Numbered from the stretch's first letter, positions 18,965 through 29,073 are shown. The stretch: DNA of 64,000 nucleotides from Nonlabens ulvanivorans (GCF_000755285.1 NZ_BBMK01000002.1:124001-188000), one strand, 5' to 3'. Notes: generated by a model from the letters alone, not told the origin. Made by a program: numbers and translations.

Positions 18965-19929
18965 TTATAAAATTCCTTCTCTGATTAAATCATGAATATG
19001 TACTACTCCAGCATAGCCATTCTCATCTGTAGCCACTAGTTGAGAAACATTGTGCTCTTCCATGACCTCACGAGCTTGTACGGCCATATCGTCGGCAGCG
19101 ATTGTTTTAGGTGATGTGGTCATAATATCTGCAGCAGTAAGACTATCGATATCTTTACCTGTGGAAAGCATACGTCTTAAATCACCATCAGTTATAATCC
19201 CTATCAGATTTGAATCATCTATAACAACAGTCATTCCTAGTCGATTTTCTGATATATTGACAATCACCTCTCTAAGTGAACTTGTTGAACTTACCTGTGG
19301 TTTTGCATTTTGCTCTATAAGCTCCTGAACTCTTAAATATAATTTTTTACCTAGCGCACCACCTGGATGGTAGCGAGCAAAATCTTTATCAGTAAAACCT
19401 TTTAATTCTAATAAGCAAATCGCTAGTGCATCACCTACAACTAATTGAGCGGTTGTGCTGGTCGTAGGAGCAAGGCCGTTAGGACATGCTTCTTCTTCTA
19501 TAGGTGCGTGTAGTACAAAATCTGCTTCTTTACCTAAAAAAGAATCTCTATGACTAGTGATAGCGATTAATTTATTTTCAAAATTCTTAATTAAAGGAAC
19601 TAAAACTTTTATCTCTGGTGTGTTTCCACTTTTTGAAATACAGATCACAACATCATTCTTTTGTATGATTCCTAAATCTCCATGTATCGCATCTGCAGCA
19701 TGCATGAATATGGCTGGTGTACCTGTTGAATTCATTGTGGCTACTATCTTCATCGCTATTATAGCGCTTTTACCTATACCGGTAATAATGACTCTGCCTT
19801 GAGCAGTATGGATGTGTTGTACCGCTTCGCGAAAGCGGAATCCAAACTATTTTCAAGGTTCTTAACGGCCGCAGACTCTATGCGAATCGTGCGTTTTGCT
19901 ACTTCTAAAATATTATTCTCAGTGTCCAA
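18965..19929 (-). CDS. kpsF: KpsF/GutQ-type arabinose-5-phosphate isomerase (frame break inside palindrome 19823-19837)
   Basis: Interconverts ribulose-5-phosphate and arabinose-5-phosphate, the first step to KDO for lipopolysaccharide. A SIS sugar-isomerase domain (SKSGNTPEIK, HAPIEEEACPNGLAPTTST) is followed by two CBS domains (about residues 200-320). The frame is broken in a damaged palindrome: the copy reads cgcttcgcgaaagcg, one T short. With it restored the N-terminus reads NNILEVAKRTIRIESAAVKN, then AFAKAVQHIHTAQGRVIITGIGKSA and joins the long frame. There is no upstream in-frame ATG; a TTG at 19929 is the likely start. It diverges from recQ. Confidence 0.9.
19823..19837. repeat. iterated palindrome copy 4 (one T missing)
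   Basis: cgcttcgcgaaagcg; left arm has TT instead of TTT, breaking kpsF exactly where the protein should read AFAKA. Confidence 0.85.
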
Positions 19930-20018
19930 AAAAGTTAATTGTTTTTTATGGTTTGTAGAAAAAGATAAAAATCGTAAATTTCAAGTTACAAAGATAAGTA
20001 AAACGTATCAGCCCCCCC

Positions 20019-22216
20019 ATGCCAGAATCGTCTATAGGACTAGAGGAACAATTAAAGAAGTATTTCGGCTTTGACCAATTCAGAGGATTACAGAAGAAAG
20101 TAATCACATCACTCCTTAATAAGGAAGATGTATTTGTAATAATGCCTACCGGTGGTGGGAAATCTCTTTGTTATCAATTGCCAGCATTAATGCAAGAAGG
20201 AACCGCTATTGTGGTTTCTCCATTAATAGCATTAATGAAAAATCAAGTAGATGCCATACGTGGGATCAGTGATCATGATGGAGTAGCTCATGTATTGAAC
20301 TCTTCATTATCAAAAACAGATATTCAACAAGTAAAGGATGATATCTCCAATGGTATTACAAAATTACTGTACGTTGCGCCAGAGTCACTTACTAAAGAAG
20401 AATATGTAGACTTTTTAAAAGGTGAGAAGATTTCTTTTCTTGCTGTAGATGAAGCGCACTGTATTAGTGAATGGGGGGGACACGATTTCAGACCTGAGTA
20501 TCGCAACCTGCGTAAAATTATTGACCGTATTGATGAAGGTATTCCTATTATAGGTTTGACAGCAACGGCAACACCTAAGGTACAAGAAGATATTCTTAAA
20601 AATTTACAGATAACGGACGCTACTACTTATCAAGCTTCTTTCAATAGACCTAATCTTTATTATGAAGTGCGCCCTAAAACTTCACAGGTAGATGCAGATA
20701 TAACGAGATTCATAAAGCAACATGAAGGTAAAAGTGGTATTGTTTATTGTCTATCACGTAAACGTGTAGAAGAACTAGCTCAAGTATTACAGGTCAATGG
20801 TATCGATGCTGTTCCCTATCATGCTGGACTAGATGCAAAAACTAGAGTATTGCACCAGGATAAGTTTTTAATGGAAAATTGTGATGTGGTTGTCGCTACC
20901 ATCGCTTTTGGGATGGGAATTGATAAGCCAGACGTGCGATTTGTTATACATCACGATATACCTAAAAGTATAGAGTCATACTATCAGGAAACTGGACGTG
21001 CTGGTCGCGATGGTGGAGAAGGACATTGTCTAGCATATTATTCTTATAAGGATATTGAAAAGCTAGAAAAGTTTATGGCAGGAAAGCCTATCGCCGAGCA
21101 GGAAATAGGTCACGCTTTACTACAAGAAATGGTAGGATATGCAGAGACAAGTATGAGTCGTAGGCAGTTCATCTTACATTACTTTGGTGAAGAATTTGAT
21201 CCAGCTACCGGCGATGGTGGTGATATGGATGATAACATGCGCAATCCAAAACCACAAAAAGAAGCTGTTGAAGAAGTTAAAAAATTAATACATGTTATTG
21301 AGTCTGCTGGACAGCGATATAAGGCCAAAGACATCGTTAATATAATAATAGGTAAGACTAATGCGATGATAAGCTCGCATAAACTGGATCAACAGGACTT
21401 TTTTGGTAGTGGTAAGGATAAAGAACCTACCTACTGGATGGCGTTGATAAGACAAATACTAGTAGCACGATATATAAAAAAGGATATTGAGTCTTATGGA
21501 ACTTTAAGGCTTTTAAAAGCAGGTAAAGAGTTTTTAAAGAATGGTAAGTCATTTATGATGACTGAGGATCACACCTATCCAGAAAATGCAAGTACACAGT
21601 GATAGCCGCTGGTCAAGGTGGCGCAGTAGATGCAGTGCTAGTTAAAATGCTTAAAGAACTACGTAAGAAAGTAGGAGCGCAAAAAAATGTTCCACCTTAT
21701 GTAGTTTTTCAAGATCCATCGCTAGACGATATGGCTACTAAGTATCCTATTAATATGGAAGAGCTAGCAAATATCCATGGAGTAGGAGAAGGAAAGGCAA
21801 AAAAATACGGAGCTAAATTTATAGAGCTCATACAGCGTTATGTAGAAGATAATGATATTACAAGACCAGACGATTTAATTATTAAATCCACTGGATCTAA
21901 ATCAGGAAATAAGCTCTATTTCATTACCAGTATCGATCGTAAATTGAGTTTTGATGATATTGCTAGTGCAAAAGGAATGGAAATCGACCAGTTGATTGAA
22001 GAACTAGAAAGTATCGTATATAGCGGTACTCGCCTAAATGTAGGTTACTGGATTGATGAAGTACTCGATGAAGATCAACAAGAAGAATTACACGAGTATT
22101 TTATAGAGTCTGAATCAGATAAAATAGAAGATGCGATGGAGGAGTTTGATGGCGATTATGAAGAAGAAGAAATACGATTATATCGCTTAAAATTTATTAG
22201 TGAAGTGGCTAACTAA
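20019..22216 (+). CDS. recQ: ATP-dependent DNA helicase RecQ (frame break at 21599)
   Basis: 3'-5' DNA helicase of recombinational repair. Walker A MPTGGGKSLCYQLPAL, the DEAH box (AVDEAHCISEW), motif III TATATP, and motifs V-VI (TIAFGMGIDKPDVR, QETGRAGRDG) are clear. The RQC region follows, and the last 150 residues hold an HRDC domain. The frame breaks at 21599: STQ then stop, with VIAAGQGGAVDAVLVK in the next frame; a lost G (CAGGTG to CAGTG) explains it. Restored length is about 732 aa. The usual EWGHDFRPEY aromatic-rich loop is EWGGHDFRPEY here, encoded by a G7 run (20475-20481), i.e. one extra Gly. A C7 run touches the start codon. Confidence 0.96.
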
Positions 22217-22352
22217 ATAATTACCATTTTTACAAATAATTCAAAACGCCCTTATTAATATTAAGAGAGTTTTTTTTGTTTAACAATTTATTTACAGCAT
22301 TGAAATCGATAGTAATTTGCACATTTTCAATTATTTAAATTGCAGTCACTTA

Positions 22353-22380
22353 CATTTTACGCAAACGTTTGCGTAAAATG
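22353..22380. promoter_or_regulatory. 28-bp perfect palindrome, LacI-type operator candidate
   Basis: The half-site CATTTTACGCAAAC is followed immediately by its reverse complement. The centre CGCAAACGTTTGCG has the CpG-centred form of LacI-family operators. It lies 78 bp upstream of the secreted-protein gene at 22458, in the 241-bp gap after recQ. No LacI-type regulator is encoded in the window. Confidence 0.65.
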
Positions 22381-22395
22381 GCACGGGATTTGAAA

Positions 22396-22435
22396 CCTAC
22401 CTAATAAGCGAACGCCGAAAAGCTTATAGAGTAGG
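22396..22435. other. imperfect hairpin in the leader of the 22458 gene
   Basis: CCTAC-cta-ATAAGC at 22396-22409 pairs with GCTTAT-aga-GTAGG at 22422-22435, giving an 11-pair stem with an internal loop and a 12-nt loop. It ends 22 bp before the start codon, so it could form in the 5' untranslated RNA. Confidence 0.45.
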
Positions 22436-22457
22436 CAAAACCCTAAATATTAAAGTC

Positions 22458-23045
22458 ATGAAAAAAATGATACTTTTAATGGCAGCTGGTCTGATGATGA
22501 TGACTACTGCACAGGCAAATGAAGTTCTTGTAAACCAAGATAATTTACAGGGTGAATTAACACGTTACCGCAATGCGCAACCAGTTCTTTTTGCTCTTAA
22601 TAACGTAGACTATGCTGTTTTTCCAGATGGCCGTGTTGAGTTTGAATTACCTAACACGAGACAATCCTATGGTAATAGCAATAACTATCGCAGGTATGAT
22701 ACGAATAGAAGATCTTCTAACCGTTCTAGCAATCGCAACTTTGTAAGCTATAACCGTAAAGGTCAAGTTACTAAAATAGGAAATACACGCATTTCATACT
22801 TTGCAAGTGGTCAAGTAGCCCGTATAGGTCATCTTAATATGGATTATACTCGTAGAGGTGGAGTTTTAAATCAAGTTGGTGGATTAGAGGTGAGATATAA
22901 CCGTAATGGTAAATTAATAGCAGCTCGTGGTCAAGTAAACTTAAGAGAACGTTTAACTCATAATCAAGATTTTGGTCATTTTCCAGATGATAATCACGAT
23001 GATTGGGATGATGGAGTTTTCTTTAAAAGAGGAACTACAGATTAG
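22458..23045 (+). CDS. secreted protein of unknown function
   Basis: 195 aa with a cleavable signal peptide (MILLMAAGLMMMTTAQA / NEVLV). The middle is rich in Asn, Arg, Ser and Tyr (YGNSNNYRRYDTNRRSSNRSS) and the second half has short recurring strands of the pattern hxYNRxGQVxxIG, such as VSYNRKGQVTKIG and VRYNRNGKLIAARG, suggesting a small beta repeat. The C-terminus is acidic with several His. No known family is recognised. A 28-bp palindrome and a leader hairpin lie upstream and a strong terminator downstream, so it is an independently controlled single gene. Confidence 0.75.
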   Translation: MKKMILLMAAGLMMMTTAQANEVLVNQDNLQGELTRYRNAQPVLFALNNVDYAVFPDGRVEFELPNTRQSYGNSNNYRRYDTNRRSSNRSSNRNFVSYNRKGQVTKIGNTRISYFASGQVARIGHLNMDYTRRGGVLNQVGGLEVRYNRNGKLIAARGQVNLRERLTHNQDFGHFPDDNHDDWDDGVFFKRGTTD

Positions 23046-23069
23046 GTTATTACCTATTGAATTTAATAA

Positions 23070-23104
23070 GTCACCACAACTTTATTGTTGTGGTGACTTT
23101 TTTT
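23070..23104 (+). terminator. terminator of the 22458 gene
   Basis: Eleven-base perfect stem GTCACCACAAC / GTTGTGGTGAC with a six-base loop followed by seven T. Confidence 0.92.
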
Positions 23105-23151
23105 ATGAGAATTTGTGAAAAAGCTATGAGTTAGACTTTGAGTTGATTGCG

Positions 23152-23159
23152 TATCTTTG
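23152..23159 (+). promoter_or_regulatory. -7 promoter box for the PPIase gene
   Basis: TATCTTTG matches TAnnTTTG and lies 20 nt before the ATG at 23180; the -33 element is not clear. Confidence 0.5.
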
Positions 23160-23179
23160 CAGCCTTAAAAAAAGAAGAC

Positions 23180-24112
23180 ATGCAAGAAGGTATTTATGCA
23201 AAATTTAATACGACTAAAGGTTCAATTCTGATTCAACTTCACCACGATAAAACTCCTGGTACAGTTGGAAACTTTGTAGCCTTAGCCGAAGGTAATCTAG
23301 AAAACGATGCTAAACCACAAGGAACACCATATTATGACGGGTTAACTTTTCATAGAGTAATTCCTGATTTTATGGTACAAGGTGGAGATCCACAAGGATC
23401 TGGTGCAGGTGGACCTGGTTATAAATTTGATGATGAATTTCACCCAGAACTACGTCATGATGGTCCTGGAGTATTAAGTATGGCAAATGCTGGTCCTGGA
23501 ACAAATGGCTCTCAATTTTTTATTACCCATGTAGAAACGGCCTGGTTAGATGATAAGCACACCGTTTTTGGTAAAGTTGTAGAAGGTCAGGATGTGGTAG
23601 ATGCTATCGCACAAGGAGATTCTATTGAAACCGTAGAGATCATTAGAGAAGGTGCAGCTGCACAATCTTTTAATGCTGTTGAAGAGTTTCGTCAATTTGA
23701 AGGAGCTGCAAAATTACGTGAAGAACAAGCACGTAAACAAGCAGACCAAGATCTAGATGAAATAGCAGCTGGATTTGATAAAACAGAAAGTGGATTACGT
23801 TATAAAATTATTCAAGAAGGTAATGGTGCAAAAGCAGAGAATGGTAAAACAGTTTCTGTACACTATAAAGGAATGTTGCCTAACGGTAAGGTGTTTGATT
23901 CAAGTTTTGAACGCAAGCAGCCTATTGATTTCCAATTAGGAGCAGGACAAGTTATTGCTGGATGGGATGAAGGTATTGCATTACTTAAGGTAGGAGATAA
24001 GGCAAGATTAGTGATTCCATCACATATTGGCTACGGTAGTGCTGGAGCTGGTGGCGTTATTCCACCTGATGCTACTTTAGTATTTGACGTAGAATTAGTA
24101 GGTATTAAGTAA
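23180..24112 (+). CDS. cyclophilin-FKBP fusion peptidyl-prolyl isomerase
   Basis: Two different prolyl-isomerase folds in one 310-aa chain. Residues about 5-165 are a cyclophilin ([42 protein letters not shown]). After a charged helical linker (about 170-210), residues about 215-310 are an FKBP ([42 protein letters not shown]). Such dual-family immunophilins are known from flavobacteria and some protists. There is no signal peptide, so it should be cytosolic. The start is the ATG at 23180, because 23147 has only a poor upstream alternative and the -7 box lies between them. Confidence 0.95.
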   Translation: MQEGIYAKFNTTKGSILIQLHHDKTPGTVGNFVALAEGNLENDAKPQGTPYYDGLTFHRVIPDFMVQGGDPQGSGAGGPGYKFDDEFHPELRHDGPGVLSMANAGPGTNGSQFFITHVETAWLDDKHTVFGKVVEGQDVVDAIAQGDSIETVEIIREGAAAQSFNAVEEFRQFEGAAKLREEQARKQADQDLDEIAAGFDKTESGLRYKIIQEGNGAKAENGKTVSVHYKGMLPNGKVFDSSFERKQPIDFQLGAGQVIAGWDEGIALLKVGDKARLVIPSHIGYGSAGAGGVIPPDATLVFDVELVGIK

Positions 24113-24130
24113 TTATTTAAGACATATTTT

Positions 24131-24165
24131 AAAAGCATCAATTCTATCGAATTGGTGCTTTTTTT
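24131..24165 (+). terminator. terminator of the PPIase gene
   Basis: Stem AAGCATCAATT / AATTGGTGCTT with loop CTATCG and a T7 tail, 19 bp after the stop. Confidence 0.88.
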
Positions 24166-24330
24166 ATGAAATTAACTCAACGCTAGTTTCAAATAACAAA
24201 ATCTTGATTTTATAAAACGCAATTAATCATACTCTACAAAACGACTTCTAGCCAAAGATCTCATAAACTAAAGAATGCAAAGCGTACAACTCGACGCTAA
24301 TTCCTATATTTGAGCTGCTAAAAAAATAAC

Positions 24331-25422
24331 ATGAAAGTAATTGTACAGTTTTGTCGTTGGTTTGTAGGTATCTTATTTATATTCAGTGGATTAATAAAGT
24401 TAAATGATCCTCTAGGATTTTCTTATAAGCTAGATGAGTATTTTAGTGCAGCAGTTCTAGGATTAGAATTTTTACAGCCGCTAGCTCTACCACTAGCTGT
24501 ATTTTTAGTCATTTTTGAAGTGGTCTTAGGTATCATGTTACTCATAGGGTTTCAAAAGAAATTTACCATTTGGTCTTTACTTTTAATGATTGTGTTTTTC
24601 ACGTTCTTAACCTTCTATTCTTGGGCATTTGATAAAGTAACCGACTGTGGTTGTTTTGGTGATGCCATACCTTTAGTACCGTTTGAGTCTTTCCTTAAAG
24701 ATGTATTGCTTACTATTTTAATTGTGATCATGTTCTTTAATATGAGGTATATTCAACCGCTTTTCGCGAAAGCGTCTTTGAAATATATCATTTTAGTAGT
24801 CACCATCTTTTGTTTTGCAATAGCTTATTATGTGTTAATGCATTTACCAATCCTAGATTTTAGAGCATATAAAGTAGGTGTGAATATTGAAGAAGGAATG
24901 GCAGAAGATCCTAATAATCCAGATGTATATGCATATGACTGGTATTATACTATAGATGGAAAAGAGGAAATCGTCTCTACCGAAGGAGCGCCGCCTAGTG
25001 GTTATCCAAAGTATGATAAAGTGGAACCACGACTAGTTGAAAAAGGATATGTGCCACCTATTCATGATTTTTCTATTGAAAGAAATGGAGAAGACTTTAC
25101 TGCAGATTTACTTTCTAAAGAGAAAATAGCGGTAATTATCACCTATAACTTAAGCAAGTCTGAAAGTGATGGTCTCTACAAATTAAACGCTTTTATCGAT
25201 CGTGCAGAAAGTGCTGGATATGAAGTCCTAGCATTAAGTGCATCCAGTGATAGTCAAGCACAAGAGATCATGAAAAAGTATGGATTTGAAACTACTTTCT
25301 ATGTTACTGATGAGACGGCACTTAAGACAATTATACGTTCCAATCCAGGAATCATGCTCTTAGATAAAGGAACCATAATGGCAAAATCACACTGGAATGA
25401 TATCGATAGCCTAGAGTTATGA
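24331..25422 (+). CDS. MauE/DoxX-like membrane protein with thioredoxin-like tail (BT_3928 type)
   Basis: Residues 1-150 are four membrane helices of the MauE/DoxX type (FCRWFVGILFIFSGLIKLNDP) with the paired-Cys sequence TDCGCFGD; MauE-like proteins feed reducing equivalents to periplasmic thiol chemistry. A fifth helix near residue 150-175 leads to a periplasmic region whose end (IAVIITYNLSKSES...) resembles a thioredoxin fold without an obvious CxxC. This two-part architecture is common in Bacteroidota. A palindrome copy at 24768-24784 encodes LFAKAS. Its stop overlaps the next start (ATGA). Confidence 0.82.
   Translation: MKVIVQFCRWFVGILFIFSGLIKLNDPLGFSYKLDEYFSAAVLGLEFLQPLALPLAVFLVIFEVVLGIMLLIGFQKKFTIWSLLLMIVFFTFLTFYSWAFDKVTDCGCFGDAIPLVPFESFLKDVLLTILIVIMFFNMRYIQPLFAKASLKYIILVVTIFCFAIAYYVLMHLPILDFRAYKVGVNIEEGMAEDPNNPDVYAYDWYYTIDGKEEIVSTEGAPPSGYPKYDKVEPRLVEKGYVPPIHDFSIERNGEDFTADLLSKEKIAVIITYNLSKSESDGLYKLNAFIDRAESAGYEVLALSASSDSQAQEIMKKYGFETTFYVTDETALKTIIRSNPGIMLLDKGTIMAKSHWNDIDSLEL
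24768..24784. repeat. iterated palindrome copy 5 (TTTT variant)
   Basis: CGCTTTTCGCGAAAGCG; one extra T in the left arm; in frame as LFAKA in the MauE-like gene. Confidence 0.85.
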
Positions 25423-26496
25423 TATCATATGCGCTGCGCAAAATAGGCTATGCAATGCTCACTCTTTATGGAGTTGTGACGGTAGTTTTTTTACTCTTTT
25501 ATTTATTGCCAGGTGATCCTGCACAAATGATGATGGGGGCAAAATGAAAGTGCAGACCAACTGGCCATTGTAAAGCATAAATATGGTTTTGATCAATCCA
25601 TTGGGACACAGTATCTTTATTTTTTAAATGACTTGTCACCGTTATCATTTCACAGTATAAATACTACTGATTTTACATATGTTGATGATGTAAAATATAC
25701 GAGTGCTGTATTATTTACAATTGGTAAAACAAGCACGGTTTTAAAATTCCCGTATCTACGTCAGTCATTTCAGAAAACAGGAAAAAATGTTAGTACTGTT
25801 ATTGGTGAAACTTTGCCTAATACGATGATACTGGCTATAGCAGCTATAAGTGTTGCATTAATTTTAGGATTATTCTTGGGTGTGATTTCAGCATTATATC
25901 GTGATGGTTGGTTAGATAAATTCATACAGGTAGTAAGTACTATGGGAATGAGTGTACCATCCTTCTTTAGTGCCATCTTATTTGCATTTTTATTTGGTTA
26001 TGTCTTGCATGAATTTACTGGATTAAAGATGAGTGGTAGTCTGTATGAAATGGATGACTATGGAGAAGCGATGCACATTCAATGGCGCAATTTGGTATTG
26101 CCGGCTATAGTTTTAGGAATAAGACCACTTGCAGTTATTACACAATTAATGCGCAATAGTTTATTAGAGGTGATGAGTCAAGAGTACATAACCACAGCAT
26201 ATGCAAAAGGTCTAACAACATTACAGGTTATCAATAGGCATGCTTTTAAAAATGCTTTAAATCCAGTGGTTACTGCTGTTAGTGGTTGGTTTGCTAGTAT
26301 GCTTGCAGGTGCAGTATTTGTTGAATACATTTTTAACTGGAACGGATTAGGAAAAGAAATAGTAGAAGCACTTAACACATTAGACTTACCCATAATTACA
26401 GGTGCCGTTTTAGTTATTGCTACTCTCTTTATAATTATCAATATCTTTGTGGATGTAATTTATGTATGGCTCGATCCAAGAGTTAAGTTAGATTAA
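25419..26496 (+). CDS. OppB/DppB-type ABC transporter permease (frame break at G5 25535-25539)
   Basis: Inner-membrane subunit of a peptide/nickel-type ABC importer. The N-terminal MISYALRKIGYAMLTLYGVVTVVFLLFYLLPGDPA is the family hallmark (first helix and the LPGDPA motif). The frame breaks at the G5 run: MMMG is followed by a stop, whereas four G give MMMGQNESADQLAIVKHKYG. The later part has the permease EAA loop (YITTAYAKGLTTLQVINRHAFKNAL) and further helices. Restored length is about 359 aa. No OppC, OppD, OppF or binding-protein gene is adjacent, so it is an orphan permease placed between the MauE-like gene and tpiA. Confidence 0.88.
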
Positions 26497-26518
26497 TATC
26501 ATTTTAAAAATAAATACG

Positions 26519-27272
26519 ATGAGAAAAAATAATAGTTGCAGGTAATTGGAAAATGAATTGTGATTTATCCATGACGCAAACCTTAATAGGTGACCTAAAA
26601 AAAGAACTTAAGGCAGATTATAACTGTGAGTTGATGATAGCACCTTCTCATCCATGTCTATATCCAGCTTTCAATAGTACATTAGATACACCTATAGAAG
26701 TAGTGGCTCAAAATGTATGTGAACATGAGAAAGGAGCTTTTACAGGAGAAGTTTCTATAGACATGCTACAAAGTGTAGGTGTCAAAACAGTTATTATTGG
26801 GCATTCAGAGCGACGCGATATCTACGCAGAATCTGATGAGCTATTAGCTGCTAAAACTCTTGCTGCAGTAGAGAAAGGTATGCGTGTCATTTTTTGTTGT
26901 GGAGAGCATCTAGAGCAGCGCAAATCCGGTAATCATGTAAGTACCGTAACGGCACAAATTGAAAAAGGTCTTTTTCAATTAAATGCTTCTCAAATGGAAC
27001 AAATTGTAATAGCATATGAGCCAGTATGGGCAATAGGTACTGGAGAAACAGCTAGTCCAGAGCAGGCGCAAGATATGCATGCAGACATTAGATTGTTTAT
27101 TCAGGCAAAATATGGCGACATGACGGCTAGACATACAAGCATCCTTTATGGTGGTAGTGTGAAACCTAGCAACGCTGCAGAGATTTTTGCAAAGCCTGAT
27201 GTTGATGGTGGATTAGTAGGTGGAGCATCACTAGACGCAAAATCCTTCCTTGCTATAGCAGATGCTTTTTAA
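26519..27272 (+). CDS. tpiA: triose-phosphate isomerase (frame break at A6 26524-26529)
   Basis: Interconverts dihydroxyacetone phosphate and glyceraldehyde-3-phosphate in glycolysis. Visible are VAGNWKMN with the catalytic Lys, VIIGHSERR with the catalytic His, and IAYEPVWAIGTGETASPEQA with the catalytic Glu; GGSVKPSNA closes the phosphate site. The start codon at 26519 is followed by A6; five A give MRKIIVAGNWKMN, so one extra A is present. An essential enzyme with a broken start argues that the break is not biological. The next gene overlaps its end. Confidence 0.96.
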
Positions 27273-27849
27273 AATATTACTGTTAACCGCATTTCTTTTA
27301 ATCCCATTTGCCGGAATTTGTCAAACTACTTTTGGGTGGCAACTTGCGCATGCTGCAGGTGAACTTACTAATGATGATGTTGTATATAATGGCGCATATT
27401 TCTCGATAGATTATCCTGGCGGTGATGTACCATCTGGTTATGGAGTTTGTACAGATGTCATCATAAGAGCATATAGAGCAGTAGACATTGATCTTCAAAA
27501 AGAAGTACATGAGGATATGAAGAAACACTTCAGTGCGTATCCACAAAACTGGGGGGGTTTAACTCGTACAGACAGTAGCATAGACCACAGGCGCGTGCCT
27601 AATTTGAGACGCTTTTTTGAACGACATAATAGCTCTATAGCAGTTACTTCAATAGAGTCAGATTATTTACCAGGCGATATAGTAAGTTGGGTACTATCTA
27701 ATGGATTAACTCACATAGGCATCGTAAGTAAAAAGAAAGTAGAAGGAACAAGTAGATATTATTTAATACACAATATAGGAGCAGGACAGGTATATGAAGA
27801 TTGCCTGTTTCAATTTAAAATAACAGGACATTACAGATATGAGCCATAG
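27262..27849 (+). CDS. DUF1287 family exported protein
   Basis: 195 aa with a signal peptide (ILLLTAFLLIPFAGICQ). Conserved features of DUF1287 are visible: YFSIDYPGGDVPSGYGVCTDVIIRAYR, SSIDHRRVPNLRRFF and HIGIVSKK near the end, a pattern that looks like a Cys-His-type hydrolase fold related to NlpC/P60. A G7 run at 27551-27557 encodes NWGGL where relatives have WGL, one Gly extra. It overlaps tpiA by 11 bp and prmA by 11 bp. Confidence 0.87.
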   Translation: MLFKILLLTAFLLIPFAGICQTTFGWQLAHAAGELTNDDVVYNGAYFSIDYPGGDVPSGYGVCTDVIIRAYRAVDIDLQKEVHEDMKKHFSAYPQNWGGLTRTDSSIDHRRVPNLRRFFERHNSSIAVTSIESDYLPGDIVSWVLSNGLTHIGIVSKKKVEGTSRYYLIHNIGAGQVYEDCLFQFKITGHYRYEP

Positions 27850-28665
27850 CGTCACAGATCAAATTTATATAGAATATCAATTTACTATCATACCAGTTCA
27901 ACCATGGAATGATGTCTTAATTGCACAATTAGGCGAGGCAGGATTTGAAAGCTTTGTCGAGACAGAAACTGGTGTCACAGGCTACATTTTAAAATCGCTC
28001 GATAACGATTCTATTCTAGATGGTGTAGATGTGATGAGCAATGAACTAGTTAATATCGCTTCGCGAAAGCGGAAATAGAACCGACCAACTGGAATGCAGA
28101 ATGGGAAAAGAATTTTAACCCTATAACGGTTGATAGTCGCTGTGAAGTTAGAGCGCCTTTTCATGAGACAACAGGTGTAGAGTATGACATAGTTATTGAA
28201 CCAAAGATGAGTTTCGGTACTGGTCATCACCAGACCACACATATGATGATCCAGCATTTATTAAATGAAGATTTAAGTAACTTAAAGGTCTTAGATATGG
28301 GTAGTGGTACCGGTGTGCTAGGAATTCTAGCGCAAATGCGTGGTGCAATAGAGGTCGATGCTATTGATATTGATACCTGGTGTTATGAAAATGCTATCGA
28401 AAATGTAGAGCGTAATAAAGCCGATAAAGTAAACGTGATCCTGGGTGGTGCTGAGCAGTTAGCAGGTAGAATGTATGACTTTATTATAGCAAACATTAAT
28501 AGAAATATCTTGCTTCAAGATATACCAGTATACGGTGAAAGTTTAAAATCTGGTGGAACCATACTTTTTTCTGGTTTCTATACAGATGACTTAGATTTAA
28601 TTAAAGAAGCTTGTAATAAAGTAGGTATACAATACGACTCACATATGGTTAAGGATAATTGGTAG
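27839..28665 (+). CDS. prmA: ribosomal protein L11 methyltransferase (frame break inside palindrome 28057-28071)
   Basis: SAM-dependent methyltransferase that trimethylates ribosomal protein L11. The N-terminal substrate-binding part (YIEYQFTIIPVQPWNDVLIAQL) is followed by IEPKMSFGTGHHQTT, the SAM motif VLDMGSGTGVLGILA and the catalytic IIANINRNILL (N-I-N-R). The frame breaks in a palindrome copy lacking one T (cgcttcgcgaaagcg). With TTT the protein reads VNIAFAKAEIEPTNWNAEWEKNF and continues. Restored length is about 276 aa. The start overlaps DUF1287. Confidence 0.94.
28057..28071. repeat. iterated palindrome copy 6 (one T missing)
   Basis: cgcttcgcgaaagcg, identical in its defect to copy 4 in kpsF; breaks prmA where the protein should read AFAKAE. 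Confidence 0.85.
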
Positions 28666-28727
28666 GATTAAAAATGATAAAAAATTAAAATTTAAGACAC
28701 TTTTTTAATATAGATTAATATCTTTTT

Positions 28728-28735
28728 TACCTTTG
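28728..28735 (+). promoter_or_regulatory. -7 promoter box for clpS
   Basis: TACCTTTG matches TAnnTTTG and ends 13 nt before the ATG at 28749. Confidence 0.5.
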
Positions 28736-28748
28736 TAATATGATGATT

Positions 28749-29024
28749 ATGAGTACAAAAGAAAAAGTATCTCCAGAGTTAGACTTAGAGGTGCTAGAAC
28801 TACAAGAGAATAAGATCGTTCTTTATAATGACGAGGTAAACACCTTTGATCATGTTATAGATATGTTAGTAGCAGCTTGTGACCACACACCATTGCAGGC
28901 AGAACAATGTTCTATGATTGTGCATTATAAAGGTAAATGCAGCGTTAAAACAGGTGCTTATAAAGACTTAGAACCACGTTGTTCAAAATTACTAGAAGCT
29001 GGATTAACGGCAGAGATTGAATAA
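28749..29024 (+). CDS. clpS: Clp protease adaptor ClpS
   Basis: Adaptor delivering N-degron substrates to ClpAP/ClpCP. The 91-aa product has the conserved core IVLYNDEVNTFDHVIDMLV and an acidic metal/N-end pocket region followed by HYKGKCSVKTGAY, then LTAEIE. The start MSTKEK at 28749 is chosen because the upstream ATG codons at 28740 fall too close to the promoter box. A strong terminator follows. Confidence 0.93.
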   Translation: MSTKEKVSPELDLEVLELQENKIVLYNDEVNTFDHVIDMLVAACDHTPLQAEQCSMIVHYKGKCSVKTGAYKDLEPRCSKLLEAGLTAEIE

Positions 29025-29046
29025 GAAAATCTCACAATAACTTCAT

Positions 29047-29073
29047 AAACCTGTGATTCTCACAGGTTTTTTT
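29047..29073 (+). terminator. terminator of clpS
   Basis: Stem AACCTGTG / CACAGGTT with a five-base loop and T7 tail, 22 bp past the stop. Confidence 0.88.

Noticed and set aside
22231..22275. Possible recQ terminator with T8 run.
   Set aside because: The AT-only stem pairs for only a few bases before mismatching, so I could not support it.
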